Shown: piece by piece, positions 31,140-32,737 of the stretch
Layout of the letters: each line of letters begins with the position of its first letter
Numbering within the stretch: the stretch's first letter is position 1
DNA from: an uncultured Lachnospiraceae bacterium
GTDB taxonomy: Bacteria > Bacillota > Clostridia > Lachnospirales > Lachnospiraceae
Reading direction: 5' to 3'
NCBI GenBank assembly: GCA_910579495.1
Contig: CAJTVD010000046.1
Span: 1 to 32,737, forward strand
Length of the DNA: 32,737 nucleotides
Notes under the pieces: generated by a model
The model's input: the letters and a program-made list of their open reading frames with translations, nothing else
Told to the model about the DNA's origin: nothing
The model's database searches: none
Translations under genes and position numbers: made by a program

Positions 31140-32645
31140 ATGAGACTAAAAAAATCAATTTACAACACTTCATTTTTACTTATACAGCAAATCATAACGT
31201 CCGTATATGGATTAGTTGTTCCATCCTTGATCATTAATACCTATGGATCAGAAATAAATGGTGTCATTGCCTCCATCACCCAATTTTTAAGTTATATTGC
31301 TTTATTAGAATCCGGGATCGGAGGGGTGATAACAGCTGCCCTGTATAAACCATTGGCCTGCTATGACATGGATAAGTTAAGTGGGATCGTTCGGGCAACG
31401 GAGCAGTTCTTTCAAAGATTAGCCTGTTTTTTTGTTGTCTATTTAGGTGTGATCGCATTGGTCTACCCCTGTTTTGTCAGAGATAGCTTTCCATGGATAT
31501 TTACCTTTTCATTGGTTTTGATCATGGGGATCAGTACATTTGCTCAATACTATTTTGGCATTACCTATCAATTACTTATACAAGCAGACCAGAAAAGCTA
31601 TATTATATCGACATTACAGATTATTAGTACAATATGTGTCCTTATCCTTACGGTGCTCTGCGTAAAAATGAATTTTTCCATACATACCTTAAAGCTGACA
31701 TGTGCAGCAGTATATGTTTTCAGACCTATGATGCTTGGTAGATTTGTTAAAATGAGGTATAAAATAAAACAGGATGTATTGCCGGATAGAGAAGCTTTAG
31801 ACCAAAGGTGGGACGGATTAGCGCACCATGTGGCATATATCATACATTATAATACGGATATCACGGTCCTTACAGTTTTTACTGGCGTATTAGAAGTCTC
31901 TGTTTATTCGGTTTACTACAATATCGTATCCAATGTATACAAGATCGTCAGTTCTGTAACATTGGGGATCAAGGATTCTGTTGGAAATATAATTGCCTGT
32001 GGGGAAAAGAAACTTCTTGAGCGCACATTAAATGAGTTTGAAACCCTGAACTTTATGTTGATAAATGTATTCTATTCCTGTGTACTGATCCTTATTGTTC
32101 CTTTTATAAAGTTATACACAGCAGGCGTTAGCGATGTCGATTATATACGACCGTATTTTGCGTTTTGGCTTGTGGTCTCTGAAGCTGCCTATGGAATACG
32201 TTGTCCCTATGATATGATCATTTTTGCAGCAGGACATTTTAAGCAAACGAAAAAAGGGGCATATATAGAAGCATGTCTTAATATTGTCATTTCGTTGCTT
32301 TTAGTAGGTAAATGGGGGATCGAAGGAGTGGCAATAGGTACATTTATTGCCATGTTCTTTAGAGCTCTTCAATATGCAGTCTATCTGGAAAAAAATATTA
32401 TATACAGACCCATAAAATATTTTCTGAAAAAACTGTCAATCAATCTGTTATTGGGCTGTTCGATCTGTTGGGGATCTACATTTATACAGTACAGAGTGGA
32501 TACATTTTTGCAATGGTTCCTGTATGCTGCCATAGTCTTTTCCTTGATCTTAGCCATTAATATAGCAATCAATTATATCGTTTACAAAGATGATGTTACA
32601 GGTATCATGAACCATTTCGTTAAAAAGCAGAAAAAGATAGGTTGA
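31140..32645 (+). CDS. Wzx-type polysaccharide flippase (MOP superfamily)
   Basis: A 501-residue membrane protein with about fourteen hydrophobic segments, as in flippases that move lipid-linked sugar repeats across the membrane. The opening SIYNTSFLLIQQIITSVYGL and INTYGSEINGVIASITQFLSY (shortened here) match the RfbX/PST pattern, as do ESGIGGVITAALYKPL and GIEGVAIGTFIAMFFRAL. It is the last gene visible in the operon, starting six bases after the preceding stop. The 92 bases that follow show no convincing gene; a short frame from 32659 closes after 18 codons. Confidence 0.88.
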   Translation: MRLKKSIYNTSFLLIQQIITSVYGLVVPSLIINTYGSEINGVIASITQFLSYIALLESGIGGVITAALYKPLACYDMDKLSGIVRATEQFFQRLACFFVVYLGVIALVYPCFVRDSFPWIFTFSLVLIMGISTFAQYYFGITYQLLIQADQKSYIISTLQIISTICVLILTVLCVKMNFSIHTLKLTCAAVYVFRPMMLGRFVKMRYKIKQDVLPDREALDQRWDGLAHHVAYIIHYNTDITVLTVFTGVLEVSVYSVYYNIVSNVYKIVSSVTLGIKDSVGNIIACGEKKLLERTLNEFETLNFMLINVFYSCVLILIVPFIKLYTAGVSDVDYIRPYFAFWLVVSEAAYGIRCPYDMIIFAAGHFKQTKKGAYIEACLNIVISLLLVGKWGIEGVAIGTFIAMFFRALQYAVYLEKNIIYRPIKYFLKKLSINLLLGCSICWGSTFIQYRVDTFLQWFLYAAIVFSLILAINIAINYIVYKDDVTGIMNHFVKKQKKIG

Positions 32646-32737
32646 TGGTAGTATATTATGTCTTCCTATGCTAATACAGATCTAGGTAATTGCGAAACAA
32701 GTTCAAAATCTTGATTCCAATAGGGAAAAGGCCCGGT

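Noticed and set aside
32659..32715. Start of a further gene at the right end
   Set aside because: The frame from this ATG stops after 18 codons and no ribosome-binding site of note precedes it.

Overview
The window looks like chromosome of a strictly anaerobic gut Firmicute of the Lachnospiraceae type. The reasons are strong GGAGG ribosome-binding sites, a group B [FeFe] hydrogenase, FeoAB, a DUF1292 protein, agr-type GHKL/LytTR regulators and a Coprococcus-type (CptIN-like) RNA antitoxin. No rRNA, tRNA, CRISPR array or intact insertion sequence was seen.

Positions 1-19,320 are ordinary, moderately GC-rich chromosomal backbone, mostly on the + strand. In order: a possible 35-codon small ORF; a gliding-type ABC exporter operon (ATPase, fused GldF/GldG membrane protein, DUF4340 protein) ending in a hairpin; a translationally coupled pair of half-size chromate transporters; cardiolipin synthase; feoA-feoB; a ferredoxin-like [FeFe] hydrogenase; gltX overlapping a UvrD-type helicase; a convergent DUF1292 gene whose promoter lies between two near-identical palindromes; a GH13 debranching-enzyme-like protein whose catalytic motifs are mostly gone; a DUF5662 protein; a Cys-rich small gene interrupted by a frameshift; and a membrane-anchored SurA/PrsA-like protein.

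Positions 19,321-22,620 hold a histidine phosphatase and an agr-like two-component pair on the - strand, plus a divergent 65-aa membrane protein. The sensor kinase appears to have lost the segment carrying the phosphoacceptor histidine.

Positions 22,620-24,270 are a graveyard of mobile DNA: a sigma-like conjugative-element gene with an in-frame stop, the zinc-ribbon tail of a large serine recombinase, and a type III toxin-antitoxin locus. In that locus the promoter, the 46-bp RNA antitoxin repeats and the terminator are intact, but the toxin gene is cut off after about 27 codons.

From 24,271 to the right end the DNA becomes clearly AT-rich and carries a tightly packed surface-polysaccharide operon: five glycosyltransferases of the GT4/GT2 types, a GT-C-like polytopic membrane protein and a Wzx-type flippase. 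No initiating sugar transferase or chain-length regulator is in view. The composition change next to recombinase debris suggests the cluster was acquired or swapped. The most unusual items are the GH13 pseudoenzyme, the orphaned type III antitoxin, the histidine-less kinase and the twin-operator promoter.
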